Assembly: GCF_013385985.1 (NCBI RefSeq) | Contig: NZ_JACAOY010000001.1 | Location: 105,202-169,201, forward strand | Direction of reading: 5' to 3' | Origin: Pseudomonas sp. B6002 | Lineage (GTDB): Bacteria > Pseudomonadota > Gammaproteobacteria > Pseudomonadales > Pseudomonadaceae | Length of the DNA stretch: 64,000 bases | In this document: positions 9,930-21,959 of the stretch, one piece after another | Layout of the letters: every line of letters begins with the position of its first letter | Numbering within the stretch: position 1 is the first letter of the stretch | The notes under the pieces: generated by a model | Database searches by the model: none | Told to the model about the DNA's origin: nothing | What the model saw: only the letters and a program-made list of their open reading frames with translations | Position numbers and translations under genes: made by a program

Positions 9930-10541
9930 TTAAATCATTCCCTTCAGGGCTCGGCGGATCATGTCTTCGCTGCTCAGGTTCTTGTCCTTGATGGCCGATA
10001 CGGCCTTGCTGGCCTCCTGGGGTTTGTAGCCCAGGGAGATCAACGCGCTGACCGCATCGCTTTCGGCACTGGCCACCTGGCTCGCCGGCATGTCCGGCTG
10101 GTTCGGCACCAGGGCAAACATGCTTGGCACGACTTCCCAGGCCTTGAAGCGGTCCTTGAGCTCTACCAGCAGGCGTTCTGCGGTTTTCTTGCCCACGCCC
10201 GGCACCTTGGTCAGGGCCGAGGTGTCCTGGGCGGAAACGGCACGCACCAGTTCATCCACTTCCAGACTCGACATCAGCGCCAGGGCCAGCTTGGGTCCCA
10301 CGCCGTTGAGGCGGATCAGCTCACGGAAGAAGTCACGGTCGCGCTTGCCAATGAAACCATAGAGCAATTGCGCATCTTCGCGCACAACGAGGTGGGTATG
10401 CAGGGTCAGCGGCTCGCCGACTGACGGAAGGCGATACAGGGTGGTCATGGGCACTTCCAGCTCATAGCCCAGCCCGTTCACATCCAGAATCAGGTGCGGC
10501 GGCTGTTTCTCAGCCAGGGTGCCGCGCAAGCGTCCTATCAC
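9930..10541 (-). CDS. ruvA: Holliday junction DNA helicase RuvA
   Basis: Junction-binding subunit of RuvABC. The N-terminal OB-fold ([12 protein letters not shown]) is followed by two helix-hairpin-helix motifs ([13 protein letters not shown] and [13 protein letters not shown]) and a C-terminal UBA-like domain that contacts RuvB. It has 203 residues. It lies between ruvC and ruvB. Confidence 0.97.
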   Translation of the reverse strand: MIGRLRGTLAEKQPPHLILDVNGLGYELEVPMTTLYRLPSVGEPLTLHTHLVVREDAQLLYGFIGKRDRDFFRELIRLNGVGPKLALALMSSLEVDELVRAVSAQDTSALTKVPGVGKKTAERLLVELKDRFKAWEVVPSMFALVPNQPDMPASQVASAESDAVSALISLGYKPQEASKAVSAIKDKNLSSEDMIRRALKGMI

Positions 10542-10608
10542 GGTTCGAATCCTTAAAGCGTAGGGTCAGATCAAGGCCTGACCGGAAAAAACGATTGCGC
10601 TGATGCTA

Positions 10609-11133
10609 TCAGAGACGCAGCCGCCCGCCACGACTGCGTGCAGTGCCCAGGCCGTGAGGCAGCAGGCTGGAGCGGGTATGGGCGTGGCAAATGGCGATAG
10701 CCAGGGCGTCTGAGGCGTCGATTTGCGGTTTGGCGGTGAGCTTGAGCATGTGCATGACCATCATCTGCACCTGCTCCTTGTTGGCCGCACCGGTGCCGAC
10801 CACGGCCTGCTTGACCTGGGTCGCGGTGTATTCGGCGATTTCCAGGCCCTCCTCCGCCCCGGCAACGATGGCCGCGCCACGGGCCTGGCCAAGTTTCAGC
10901 GCGGAGTCAGCATTTTTTGCCATGAACACCTTTTCGATGCCCATGGTGACCGGCCCGTAGGTCTGGATCACCTCCCGTACACCGCGATAGACGATCTGCA
11001 GGCGCTCGGCCAGCTCGCCTGCGCCGGTGCGGATGCAACCCGAGGCGACATAGATGCAGCCGCGAGGGGTTTGTTGCACCACGCCAAAACCGGTGATGCG
11101 CGAACCGGGGTCGATACCTAGGATTAAAGTCAT
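10609..11133 (-). CDS. ruvC: Crossover junction endodeoxyribonuclease RuvC
   Basis: Resolves Holliday junctions. Catalytic acidic residues are visible: Asp7 in LGIDPGSR, Glu in MGIEKVFM, and the C-terminal pair in [15 protein letters not shown] at 11133 gives 174 residues, the family size. The frame extends to 11271, but the extra 46 residues would be encoded by a REP element and are rejected. A REP doublet separates it from yebC upstream. Confidence 0.97.
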   Translation of the reverse strand: MTLILGIDPGSRITGFGVVQQTPRGCIYVASGCIRTGAGELAERLQIVYRGVREVIQTYGPVTMGIEKVFMAKNADSALKLGQARGAAIVAGAEEGLEIAEYTATQVKQAVVGTGAANKEQVQMMVMHMLKLTAKPQIDASDALAIAICHAHTRSSLLPHGLGTARSRGGRLRL

Positions 11134-11180
11134 AACGCCTGCAGGTTGGGTAAACACAATTTCTGCTACAAAGAAGATCC

Positions 11181-11274
11181 AATGTGGGAGCGGGCTTGCC
11201 CGCGAAGACGGTGGATCAGCCAACATTTTCAGCGACTGGTACACCGCATTCGCGGGCAAGCCCGCTCCCACATT
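11181..11274. repeat. REP doublet (REPIN) between yebC and ruvC
   Basis: Two inverted copies of the REP core GGAGCGGGCTTGCCCGCG (left arm about 11181-11204, right arm 11251-11274) flank a 46-bp spacer. It lies inside a co-directional gene pair, so it would be part of the yebC-ruvC transcript as a large hairpin. Confidence 0.9.
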
Positions 11275-11291
11275 TTGATCTACGTCATACC

Positions 11292-12038
<747 letters not shown>

Positions 12039-12110
12039 AACACAACTCCGAAATTCTGTAGAAACCTTGATCAACCCCGCCCCAGGCGGGAGGTAGTCCT
12101 TTAACGCAAA

Positions 12111-12130
12111 GGCGCATCCGAAGATGCGCC
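12111..12130 (-). terminator. Hairpin with UUCG loop between aspS and yebC
   Basis: GGCGCATC pairs with GATGCGCC around a UUCG loop on the minus strand. Only three T follow on the minus strand while five follow on plus, so it may attenuate rather than fully stop aspS transcription before yebC. Confidence 0.6.
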
Positions 12131-12173
12131 TTTTTAGACTGCGTAAACCTCAGTGCGCTTTCACGCAGCAGCC

Positions 12174-13949
<1,776 letters not shown>

Positions 13950-14056
13950 GGTAGTGGTTTCACTTCTCGTAATTCGAAATTCGGTGGAGGCCTGCCTCGT
14001 CACCGTACATTAAAGCAGGGGACGGATAATGCAGGAGCCTGCGCGTTGAGTTCAAC

Positions 14057-14278
14057 TCAGTCTGCTTTGTCGCCGCCCGCCAGATTCTTCTTCGAGCCGG
14101 TCTTGAAGTCGGTCTCGTACCAGCCGCCGCCACTCAAGCGGAAGCCTGGCATGGACAACATCTTCTTGAGTTCCGGCGCCTGGCAGGCCGGGCAATCGAC
14201 CAGCGGCGCTGCGCTGATCTTCTGAATGGCTTCCAGCTGATGACCACAGGAAGCACATTGATAGTCGTACATGGGCAT
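14057..14278 (-). CDS. FmdB-family zinc ribbon protein
   Basis: Small protein of 73 residues with two CxxC knuckles near the N-terminus (CASCGH and CPACQ) that should bind one zinc, and the family start MPMYDYQC. The C-terminal part is Gly/Lys rich. It lies about 107 bp upstream of aspS and is probably co-transcribed. FmdB family members have no firm function. ATG at 14278 is preferred over frames extending further upstream. Confidence 0.88.
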   Translation of the reverse strand: MPMYDYQCASCGHQLEAIQKISAAPLVDCPACQAPELKKMLSMPGFRLSGGGWYETDFKTGSKKNLAGGDKAD

Positions 14279-14394
14279 GGCGATGTCTCGGCGATCGAAC
14301 GTTACTGCGCCACGCCTGTTCCGGGGCAGGCCCGGCATGCGCAGCAAAGCGCGGGATTATATCTGTTAAATCGAGGCAGCGCAGCCGGCTTTCT

Positions 14395-14435
14395 GCCCGG
14401 GGCTTGCCCACCAGTGAAGCGGGCCGACCCCGGGC
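14395..14435. other. GC-rich hairpin between the RHH gene and fmdB
   Basis: GCCCGGGG (14395-14402) pairs perfectly with CCCCGGGC (14428-14435) across a 25-bp loop. No T-run follows on either strand, so it is not a standard intrinsic terminator; it could still pause RNA polymerase. Confidence 0.4.
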
Positions 14436-14442
14436 AGTCGGA

Positions 14443-14784
14443 TTACTCCGGGTTGTGCGAACAGGCCCGGCCCGTCAGCACATGAACCACGCACACCACC
14501 CTGACCAGACCGCTGAAGTTCTTCACCCCGCCATGGCGCAAATGCACTTCCCGGTCGACGTAGGACAACAACGCACTGACCGAACAGGTGTTGATCCTGG
14601 CGATCTCCGTGAGGATGTTCCAATAGATCTGCTCAAGGCGCAGGCAGGTGGAAAACCCATTGAGCCTCACCGAACGGGACAGCGGCTTGGCCAGCCCCAT
14701 GTCGAACCCCTTGGCAAAGGGATCGATTTTTATCTTATGGAAACCACCGATTTCCATCACTCCATTACCCACTCCGCGTGACAT
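14443..14784 (-). CDS. Ribbon-helix-helix domain protein (RHH_4-like)
   Basis: Small protein (113 residues from ATG 14784; a second ATG at 14757 is possible). The segment KPLSRSVRLNGFSTCLRLEQ, followed by YWNILTEIARINTCSVSALL, fits a beta strand plus two helices of the ribbon-helix-helix fold used by dimeric DNA-binding repressors. It sits between dps and fmdB. Two palindromes lie just upstream of its start and could be an autoregulatory operator. Function is unknown. Confidence 0.7.
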   Translation of the reverse strand: MSRGVGNGVMEIGGFHKIKIDPFAKGFDMGLAKPLSRSVRLNGFSTCLRLEQIYWNILTEIARINTCSVSALLSYVDREVHLRHGGVKNFSGLVRVVCVVHVLTGRACSHNPE

Positions 14785-14813
14785 ACACCTGACACTCCAT
14801 TGCCAAACAGCCG

Positions 14814-14842
14814 CCCATGGGTTTCTCCCATTGGGCAATGGG
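14814..14842. promoter_or_regulatory. Clustered palindromes upstream of the RHH gene
   Basis: CCCATGGG (14814-14821) and, five bases on, CCCATTGGGCAATGGG (14827-14842, perfect 7-bp arms) occur 30-58 bp before the RHH start. The spacing suits an operator; it is also possible that the second forms an mRNA hairpin. No T-run follows. Confidence 0.4.
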
Positions 14843-14966
14843 CCTTATCAAACAGCAGGCAACAAAAGGCAGCCAGAAGACGGGGAGTTGAAAGGTGTAG
14901 GACAACGCCAGGAAGCACGGAGAAACAAGCGAGCGGCGCCCGGACGGCGCCACCCGGAAGGTAGGG

Positions 14967-15440
14967 TTACTGATTCTCGAGCAGGGAACGCAGCATCCAC
15001 GCGGTTTTCTCGTGAACCTGCATGCGCTGGGTCAACAGGTCGGCCGTCGGCTCATCGCTGACCTTGTCGAGCAGCGGGAAGATGCCCCGTGCGGTGCGCG
15101 TGACCGCCTCCTGGCCCGCAACCAACTGCTTGATCATCTCCTCGGCACTGGGCACGCCCTCTTCTTCCTTGATCGAAGACAGACGGGCATAGATCGAATA
15201 AGCGCCCGGCGCCGGGAAACCCAGGGCGCGGATACGCTCGGCAATGGAGTCCACGGCCAGCGCCAGTTCGTTGTACTGCTCTTCAAACATCAAGTGCAGC
15301 GTGCGAAACATGGGGCCCGTGACGTTCCAGTGAAAGTTGTGGGTCTTCAAATACAGTACATAGGTATCGGACAGCAGCCGTGAGAGCCCATCGACGATGG
15401 ATTTACGGTCTTGTTCACTGATACCAATATCGATTGCCAT
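14967..15440 (-). CDS. dps: Dps-family DNA-binding ferritin-like protein
   Basis: Mini-ferritin that stores iron and protects DNA under stress. The inter-subunit ferroxidase residues are visible in [13 protein letters not shown] and [21 protein letters not shown] at 15440 (157 residues) has AAGGGG about 6 bases upstream; a longer frame to 15470 is less likely. It is transcribed leftward from a 417-bp non-coding region shared with the divergent cold-shock membrane gene. Confidence 0.93.
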   Translation of the reverse strand: MAIDIGISEQDRKSIVDGLSRLLSDTYVLYLKTHNFHWNVTGPMFRTLHLMFEEQYNELALAVDSIAERIRALGFPAPGAYSIYARLSSIKEEEGVPSAEEMIKQLVAGQEAVTRTARGIFPLLDKVSDEPTADLLTQRMQVHEKTAWMLRSLLENQ

Positions 15441-15857
15441 GTTTTTCCCCTTCAATTGACGAGCATTCATTGATCAGGTGCAGGACCACTCTAGCAAGAG
15501 TGCAGGCGGCATGCAGCCCAAGGCCCTGGTCCAGGATGCGACAAATCGCCCACGCTTAGGAATGACGGTGCTCCTCACCATGTAGGAAACATCGCCAAAA
15601 GCGCGTCGAAAAGCACGCACCTGTCTAGGACAAGTGTTTGACGCAGAAATGCCCCACCCGCCGCAACACCCCGAAATGCTTGATTTGAGTAGGCACAGCC
15701 TTTGCTGTTAAATAGGCGGCGTGTGGCTGCCGTTATCGTTCTGCGGCACGCCACATAGGCTGATACCCGCGCACGTGCTCAACGCCTCCCATTGTTCAGA
15801 AGCGAACCGTGCCAGTCAGCTCTTCCTTGTGATCCGTCTTAACGTGAGTTAATCAAA
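15441..15857. other. Divergent intergenic region between dps and the cold-shock membrane gene
   Basis: No supported gene. A candidate mRNA hairpin (GGCGTG near 15716 with CACGCC near 15750) lies about 110 bp upstream of the rightward gene, which would suit the long structured leader common in cold-shock genes. I see no convincing sigma-70 pair. Confidence 0.5.
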
Positions 15858-16460
15858 ATGTTGAAAATCGTCCACCTGCTAACGGGCGTTGCAGCTTTGC
15901 TGCTGTCCTTTATCCCGAGCCTGCAGCCTGAAAGCCTGCCGTATCTGGAACAACACGACGCCCTGTACCTGGCCTTGTTCGGCCTTCTTAACCTGACGCT
16001 GGCACCGGTAATTCCTTATTGGAACAAAGGCACGCGTCATCAACTGCAAAACCTGGTCAGCGCGCTGCTGGTGCTCACCGTTGTCGTACAAACCCTCACC
16101 CTTCTGGCACCGATGCCTGAAGTAGGCGGCCATCCGGCTATCCTGCTCAGCCTGGTGATTGCTGTGGTCGCCATCGTTCTTCACCTGGCCATCAGCTTCT
16201 ATCGTTCGTCCCCTGCCGCTGCGTCGCAAACCTACGACATGACCAACCGGGATACCGGGACCGTCAAGTGGTTCAACACCTCCAAAGGCTTCGGCTTTAT
16301 TTCCCGCGATTCGGGCGACGACATCTTCGTCCACTTCCGGGCCATCCGTGGCGAAGGCCATCGCGTCCTGGTCGAAGGCCAGCGCGTGGAGTTCTCCGTC
16401 ATGAACCGTGACAAGGGTCTGCAAGCCGAAGACGTGATCGCGGCACTGCCGCGTCGCTGA
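15858..16460 (+). CDS. Membrane protein with C-terminal cold-shock domain
   Basis: The 200-residue protein has two parts. Residues 1-115 contain about four hydrophobic helices (near 4-20, 35-54, 65-84 and 93-115). Residues 132-198 are a complete cold-shock domain with GTVKWFN, RNP1 KGFGFIS (143-149) and RNP2 DDIFVHF (154-160). The domain should bind single-stranded RNA or DNA at the inner face of the membrane. A gene of this kind sits between dps and slyX in other pseudomonads, as I recall. Its job is not known to me. Confidence 0.88.
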   Translation: MLKIVHLLTGVAALLLSFIPSLQPESLPYLEQHDALYLALFGLLNLTLAPVIPYWNKGTRHQLQNLVSALLVLTVVVQTLTLLAPMPEVGGHPAILLSLVIAVVAIVLHLAISFYRSSPAAASQTYDMTNRDTGTVKWFNTSKGFGFISRDSGDDIFVHFRAIRGEGHRVLVEGQRVEFSVMNRDKGLQAEDVIAALPRR

Positions 16461-16474
16461 TTGCTTCCCGTCAC

Positions 16475-16514
16475 AAAAAAACCGCGACCCAGCCCAGCTG
16501 GATCGCGGTTTTTT
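16475..16514. terminator. Bidirectional terminator between the cold-shock gene and slyX
   Basis: AAAAAACCGCGA (16476-16487) pairs with TCGCGGTTTTTT (16503-16514). T-runs on both strands serve the convergent cold-shock gene (plus) and slyX (minus). Confidence 0.85.
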
Positions 16515-16540
16515 AATGCCTGCTATTAATGTCGACTTCA

Positions 16541-16747
16541 TTAATAGTGAGGCGGCGGTGCCTCTTCTTCGGAGGTTTCGAACTGGCCACCCATTTCTTC
16601 CTGGCGTTTCAACAGCGCGGTCATCTGCAGTTGCAGGCGTTCGACCGCCCGCTGCTGGGTGACGAGGATGTCATTGAGGGTCTCGATGGTGTCGTCCTGA
16701 AAGGCCAGGCGGCTTTCCAGATCCGTCACACGGTCTTGCAAATCCAT
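16541..16747 (-). CDS. slyX: SlyX family protein
   Basis: Short coiled-coil protein of 68 residues, with an almost continuous heptad pattern ([20 protein letters not shown]) and the usual acidic, Pro-rich tail ending PPPHY. Function in the family is unknown. It follows the HIT gene by 16 bp, so the two form an operon. Confidence 0.92.
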   Translation of the reverse strand: MDLQDRVTDLESRLAFQDDTIETLNDILVTQQRAVERLQLQMTALLKRQEEMGGQFETSEEEAPPPHY

Positions 16748-16763
16748 AAGTCAGTCCTGCAGT

Positions 16764-17198
16764 TCAAGCTTGGGAAAAGATGAAGTCGGCCGGTAACAAC
16801 TCACGCAAGCGCGCGCGAATCGCCGCCACTTGGTCCTCTGTGTACGGCTGAGCCGGATGCTTGCCCCACACCGGCGCAGGCCAGGCGGCGTCATCGCGTT
16901 TGCGCACGATCACGTGCACGTGCAACTGGCTCACGACGTTACCCAGCGCGCCAATGTTCATCTTGTCAGCCACCCAGCCTTCGTTGAGCCATTGCGCCAA
17001 GGCGGTCGTTTCCTGCCACAACGCTTGTTGATCGGCGACATCCAGTTGAAACACTTCGCTGATACCGTTGATGCGCGGCACCAGGATGAACCATGGGTAG
17101 TTCGAATCATTGGACAGCAGCAGGCGGCACAGCGGGAAGTCCCCGATGACCAGTGTGTCTTGTTGCAGGCGTTGATCTAGGGCGAACACCACGGGCAC
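16764..17198 (-). CDS. HIT family (histidine triad) protein
   Basis: Nucleotide hydrolase/transferase fold of 144 residues. The histidine triad appears as QLHVHVIVR, with the last triad position changed relative to the classical HxHxH; this form is common in bacterial HIT proteins. The substrate is unknown. First gene of a pair with slyX. The ATG at 17198 gives MPVVFALDQRLQQD, the expected family start. Confidence 0.9.
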   Translation of the reverse strand: MPVVFALDQRLQQDTLVIGDFPLCRLLLSNDSNYPWFILVPRINGISEVFQLDVADQQALWQETTALAQWLNEGWVADKMNIGALGNVVSQLHVHVIVRKRDDAAWPAPVWGKHPAQPYTEDQVAAIRARLRELLPADFIFSQA

Positions 17199-17944
17199 TC
17201 CGTTCGGCAGGTCAGTTTCAGGGGCCCAGCATACCCGCGAATGCCCAGCGCTTCACGACGAATGCACGCTACGCAGGCAGCGTTTGGCCCCGGGACGACA
17301 AAAAAACTGCACCCTTTCGAGGCAGTCGAATATTTGAGCTACGCTAAACCGGGCTTCGACGGGATGCACCAAAATGACCCACCTGTGCCTCAAAGGGATC
17401 CGCCAAGTACCCACTCGTGAGGGTGAACCGGTAACATTTTTGTCTCAGGCAGGTTTTGTGCGTTCCCAAACAGGTGAAGCACCTGGGCGTCAAGCCCAAA
17501 CCAAACGGCGTAAAAAGCCCGTGCTTATGCGGTTTTTACACTGTCGTAATGTTTTTCACGAAAAAATGACATTCAGTTACCGATTTGTGCACGCTTGTTG
17601 CATTCACCCCCACATCGTCGGCAACGACACCCGCCAGGAAGCAGGTGTTTCGCGATAAAAAACAGTAGCGTTTCAATGTGTATCGAGGATGGATTCAAAC
17701 TTTAAAACGGGTTTGAAAACACTATTGAAGTTGTCAGTCCGGTGACACTCGGACTGTGAATTTGCGACATGGAGCTAGCAATTTACGACAGCCTCGTAAA
17801 GAAGCTGAAAGGATAGATGGGTAAGTATCGTCAATAGAGTCTGCGTGATATAACTTTGCGCCGACACAAAAAAGAAAGAGCCGCCCAGATAAAAATACAG
17901 GTGGGACGGCAGTACTCTTCCTAAAACCAAAGGAGCAAATCACG
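17199..17944. other. Long upstream region of oprD
   Basis: A 746-bp stretch without a supported gene; a 94-codon frame at 17374-17658 has no recognisable features. It holds a hairpin-forming segment at about 17510-17540 (GTAAAAA and TTTTTAC ends), a perfect 7-bp stem at 17735-17756 (CAGTCCG and CGGACTG), and a bulged stem at 17880-17910 just before the ribosome site. These suggest a long regulated 5' leader or a small RNA. Confidence 0.5.
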
Positions 17945-19216
17945 ATGCGCGTGATGAAGTGGAGCATGATCGCCCTGGCTGTTTCAGCAGGCACCTCGCA
18001 GTTCGCAATGGCGTCCGCCCAGGACGATTCCAAGGGCTTTGTTGAAGACAGCACGTTCAGCATCAACACTCGCCTCCTGAACTTTGGTCGCGACTTCCGT
18101 AACAACGACACCGGCAAAAGCCGCGTCAACGAAACCGGCCTGGGCTTCAACGGCCTGTTCCAGTCGGGCTACACCCAAGGCACCATCGGTGTCGGTGTTG
18201 ACGTCATCGGCCTGCTGGGCGTGAAACTGGACAGCGGCAAGGGTCGCTCGGGCACTGGCCTGTTCCCTACCGGTTCGGACGGTCGCGCACAAGACGATTA
18301 CTCCAAAGGCGGCGGCGCTGTTAAGTTCCGCATCTCCGATACCGTGCTGAAAGTGGGCGACCAATACACCACCGCTCCTGTCTTCGCTTCCGATGACAGC
18401 CGTTTGCTGCCAGAGCTGCCACAAGGTATCTCGATCACCAGCAACGAAATCAAAGGCCTGAAACTGGAAGGCGGTCACTTCACTTCCAGCGTGGCACAAG
18501 CACAGACTTACCGTGACAGCCTGGGCCTGACCAAAACCGACTTCATCGGTGGTGTCTATGCCCTGACGCCGGAAGTCAGCGCCAGCCTGTACTACGCGAA
18601 GACCGAAGACTACTGGAAGAAAACCTACGCCAACCTGAACTGGACTCACGCGCTGAGCAACGACCAGTCCCTGGCCGTTGACTTCAACATCTACAGCACC
18701 AAGAGCGATGGCGCCGGCCTGCAACGCGCAGAAAAAGACGGCACCACCAAACTGGATAACCGTGCATACAGCCTGCAAGGCGCGTACACCATCCAGGCTC
18801 ACACCTTCACCCTGGCCTACCAGAAAGTCAGCGGCGACGGTGACTACGGCTACGGCGTAGACGGCGGCGGCACTATTTTCCTGGCCAACTCCATCGCCCG
18901 TTCCGACTTTAACGCCGAAGACGAAAAATCCTGGCAAGCTCGCTATGACCTGAACATGGCCACTTTCGGCGTGCCAGGCCTGAGCTTCATGACTCGTTAC
19001 GTCAGCGGTAGCGGCGCCAACACCGCCACCACTTCGAACGGTAAAGAGTGGGAACGCGACATCGAAGCCAAATACGTGATCCAGAGCGGCCCAGCCAAAG
19101 ACCTGAGCCTGCGCGTACGTCAAGCGACCTATCGTTCGTCTGACGGCGTGTACTACGGTTCGGCGTCTATCGACGAACTGCGTCTGATCGCGCAATACCC
19201 GCTGAACATCTTGTAA
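17945..19216 (+). CDS. oprD: OprD family outer-membrane porin
   Basis: Substrate-specific porin for small molecules such as basic amino acids. It has a signal peptide (about 1-24, MKWSMIALAVSAGTSQFAMA), a GFVEDS start of the mature barrel, alternating Tyr/Trp beta strands, and the C-terminal SIDELRLIAQYPLNIL closing strand ending in a hydrophobic residue. It has 423 residues. AAGGAG lies about 9 bases before the ATG. Its position next to HIT-slyX and its N-terminus resemble OprD of P. aeruginosa; actual substrates cannot be read from sequence. Confidence 0.9.
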   Translation: MRVMKWSMIALAVSAGTSQFAMASAQDDSKGFVEDSTFSINTRLLNFGRDFRNNDTGKSRVNETGLGFNGLFQSGYTQGTIGVGVDVIGLLGVKLDSGKGRSGTGLFPTGSDGRAQDDYSKGGGAVKFRISDTVLKVGDQYTTAPVFASDDSRLLPELPQGISITSNEIKGLKLEGGHFTSSVAQAQTYRDSLGLTKTDFIGGVYALTPEVSASLYYAKTEDYWKKTYANLNWTHALSNDQSLAVDFNIYSTKSDGAGLQRAEKDGTTKLDNRAYSLQGAYTIQAHTFTLAYQKVSGDGDYGYGVDGGGTIFLANSIARSDFNAEDEKSWQARYDLNMATFGVPGLSFMTRYVSGSGANTATTSNGKEWERDIEAKYVIQSGPAKDLSLRVRQATYRSSDGVYYGSASIDELRLIAQYPLNIL

Positions 19217-19261
19217 TTGGCAGTTTGATTACAACGATGGCTTAAGGCTTCGGCCTTAAAT

Positions 19262-19300
19262 AAAAAGCCGCCCCCTTGCAAACAAGGGGGCGGCTTTTTT
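19262..19300 (+). terminator. Terminator of oprD
   Basis: A 17-bp near-perfect stem (AAAAAGCCGCCCCCTTG with its complement) around a CAAA loop, ending in six T. Confidence 0.92.
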
Positions 19301-19407
19301 ATTGCCGTTTTATTTCAATCGAAAAATAACTAGCAAGCTAACTAACGAGATTAACCCGTCGACCTCGAACCTGACCTTTTGGCCAAGTTCGAGGCCCTTG
19401 CACTTAG

Positions 19408-20250
19408 TTACTTCGTAACACTTTCCTGCATCACTCGAATAACCCGCTGTGGAAATGGAATATCAATCCCGGCAGCCTTTAAGCGGTCACGTGCAAGTTC
19501 ATTCAGCATGAACACTACATCCCAGTAATCCGGGGTTTTGGTCCAGCAACGCAGGGAAACCGTGATCGAGCTGTCCCCCAGGGTCGACACCACTGCTACC
19601 GCAGCCGGGTCGGCCAGCACGCGTGGGTCTTTGGCCAGTTCCAGCAGCACTTCACGGGCTTTCTGAAGGTCGGCGTCATAGTCCACGCCCACGTCGAACA
19701 CCACTTTGCGCGTCGGCTGACGGTTGGTGTTGGTGATCAGGCCGTTGGACAGGCTGCCGTTGGGGATGATCACCGTCTTGTTGTCACCGGTGCGCAACAC
19801 GGTGTGGAAGATCTGGATGCTGTCGACGGTACCCGACGTGCCCTGGGCTTCGATCCAGTCACCAATGCGGAATGGGCGGAACAACAGAATCAGCACGCCA
19901 CCGGCGAAGTTCGCCAGGCTGCCTTGCAAGGCCAAGCCAATTGCCAAGGTGGCGGCACCAATCGCGGCAACGAACGAGGTGGTCGCCACGCCGATCATCG
20001 ACGCCACGTTGACCACCAGCATGACCTTCAGCGCAATGTTCGCCAGGCTGGTGATGAAGTGTTGCAGCGCCAGGTCTGCATTACGCAGGGCGAGCAAACG
20101 CCCCACGCGGTGAGTCAATACGTTGATCAGCCACCAGCCGATGGCCAGGGTGATCACCGCCAGCAAAAACCGGCTGCCGTATTCCATGATCATCGGGATC
20201 CACGACTCGGAGGTCTTGATCAAGTGATCCACTTCAGCGTTCAAATCCAT
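19408..20250 (-). CDS. mscS: Small-conductance mechanosensitive channel MscS family
   Basis: Inner-membrane emergency valve against hypo-osmotic shock. Three membrane helices occupy about residues 20-120. The pore-lining helix carries the Gly/Ala pattern GAATLAIGLALQGSLANFAGG (split: GAATLAIGLAL, then QGSLANFAGG). The beta domain (FRIGDWIEAQG) and C-terminal alpha/beta domain follow. At 280 residues it is a short, E. coli-like form. It is convergent with oprD. Confidence 0.94.
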   Translation of the reverse strand: MDLNAEVDHLIKTSESWIPMIMEYGSRFLLAVITLAIGWWLINVLTHRVGRLLALRNADLALQHFITSLANIALKVMLVVNVASMIGVATTSFVAAIGAATLAIGLALQGSLANFAGGVLILLFRPFRIGDWIEAQGTSGTVDSIQIFHTVLRTGDNKTVIIPNGSLSNGLITNTNRQPTRKVVFDVGVDYDADLQKAREVLLELAKDPRVLADPAAVAVVSTLGDSSITVSLRCWTKTPDYWDVVFMLNELARDRLKAAGIDIPFPQRVIRVMQESVTK

Positions 20251-20293
20251 CTACATTCTCCTGTCTAGCGGACGTTCGGTATTTTCAGGCGCC

Positions 20294-20327
20294 CAAAAAT
20301 GCAATTGAGCCCCGTAGGGCTCAATAG
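20294..20327 (-). terminator. Terminator downstream of yajQ
   Basis: On the minus strand ATTGAGCCC pairs with GGGCTCAAT around a 4-base loop, with a run of T two bases later (about 20298-20294). Confidence 0.65.
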
Positions 20328-20386
20328 TAGGCAGTGGCTCTGGGGCGTGGGACGTCAAAAACGTCCTCAGGTTCCCCAAATGGCCA

Positions 20387-20872
20387 TCAGTCGCGGAAGT
20401 TATTGAACTGCAGCGGCATGTCGAAGGTCTTGGCGCGCAGGGCAGCAATGGCCTCCTGCAGGTCGTCACGCTTCTTGCCGGTCACACGCACCTGCTCACC
20501 CTGGATGGCGGCCTGGACTTTCAACTTGGCGTCCTTGATATGGGCCACGATCTTTTTAGCCAGCTCTTTATCAATGCCTTCCTTGAGAATGGCTTCCTGC
20601 TTCATCAGCTTGCCGGAGGCGTAGGCGTCCTTGATTTCAAGGCATTGCGCGTCGATCTTGCGCTTGACCAGGGACAGCTTGAGGATTTCGATCATCGCTT
20701 CCAGCTGGAAATCGGCTTCAGCGGTCAGGTTGACAGTCAGTTCCTTTTCCTTGAACTCAAAGCTGCCCTTGCCTTTCAAGTCATAGCGACGGTCCAGCTC
20801 CTTGACGGCGTTCTCGACGGCGTTGGTGACTTCGTGTTTGTCCAGTTCGGATACCACGTCGAACGAAGGCAT
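20387..20872 (-). CDS. yajQ: YajQ family cyclic di-GMP-binding protein
   Basis: DUF520/YajQ protein of 161 residues with two ferredoxin-like halves; the start [20 protein letters not shown] is characteristic. Family members bind cyclic di-GMP in Xanthomonas and Pseudomonas and affect gene expression. It is divergent from panE with about 120 bp between the starts. Confidence 0.94.
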   Translation of the reverse strand: MPSFDVVSELDKHEVTNAVENAVKELDRRYDLKGKGSFEFKEKELTVNLTAEADFQLEAMIEILKLSLVKRKIDAQCLEIKDAYASGKLMKQEAILKEGIDKELAKKIVAHIKDAKLKVQAAIQGEQVRVTGKKRDDLQEAIAALRAKTFDMPLQFNNFRD

Positions 20873-20890
20873 GTCATTTCTCCAATATAA

Positions 20891-21913
<1,023 letters not shown>

Positions 21914-21959
21914 ACCACGCGCTACCCTGCCCACTTGTCTATTGCCTGCGAAAAACCTG

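Noticed and set aside
11134-11271. N-terminal extension of ruvC
   Set aside because: Encoded by the REP doublet and absent from the family.
17374-17658. A 94-codon frame upstream of oprD
   Set aside because: No ribosome site or recognisable domain; composition unlike neighbouring genes. Left as non-coding.
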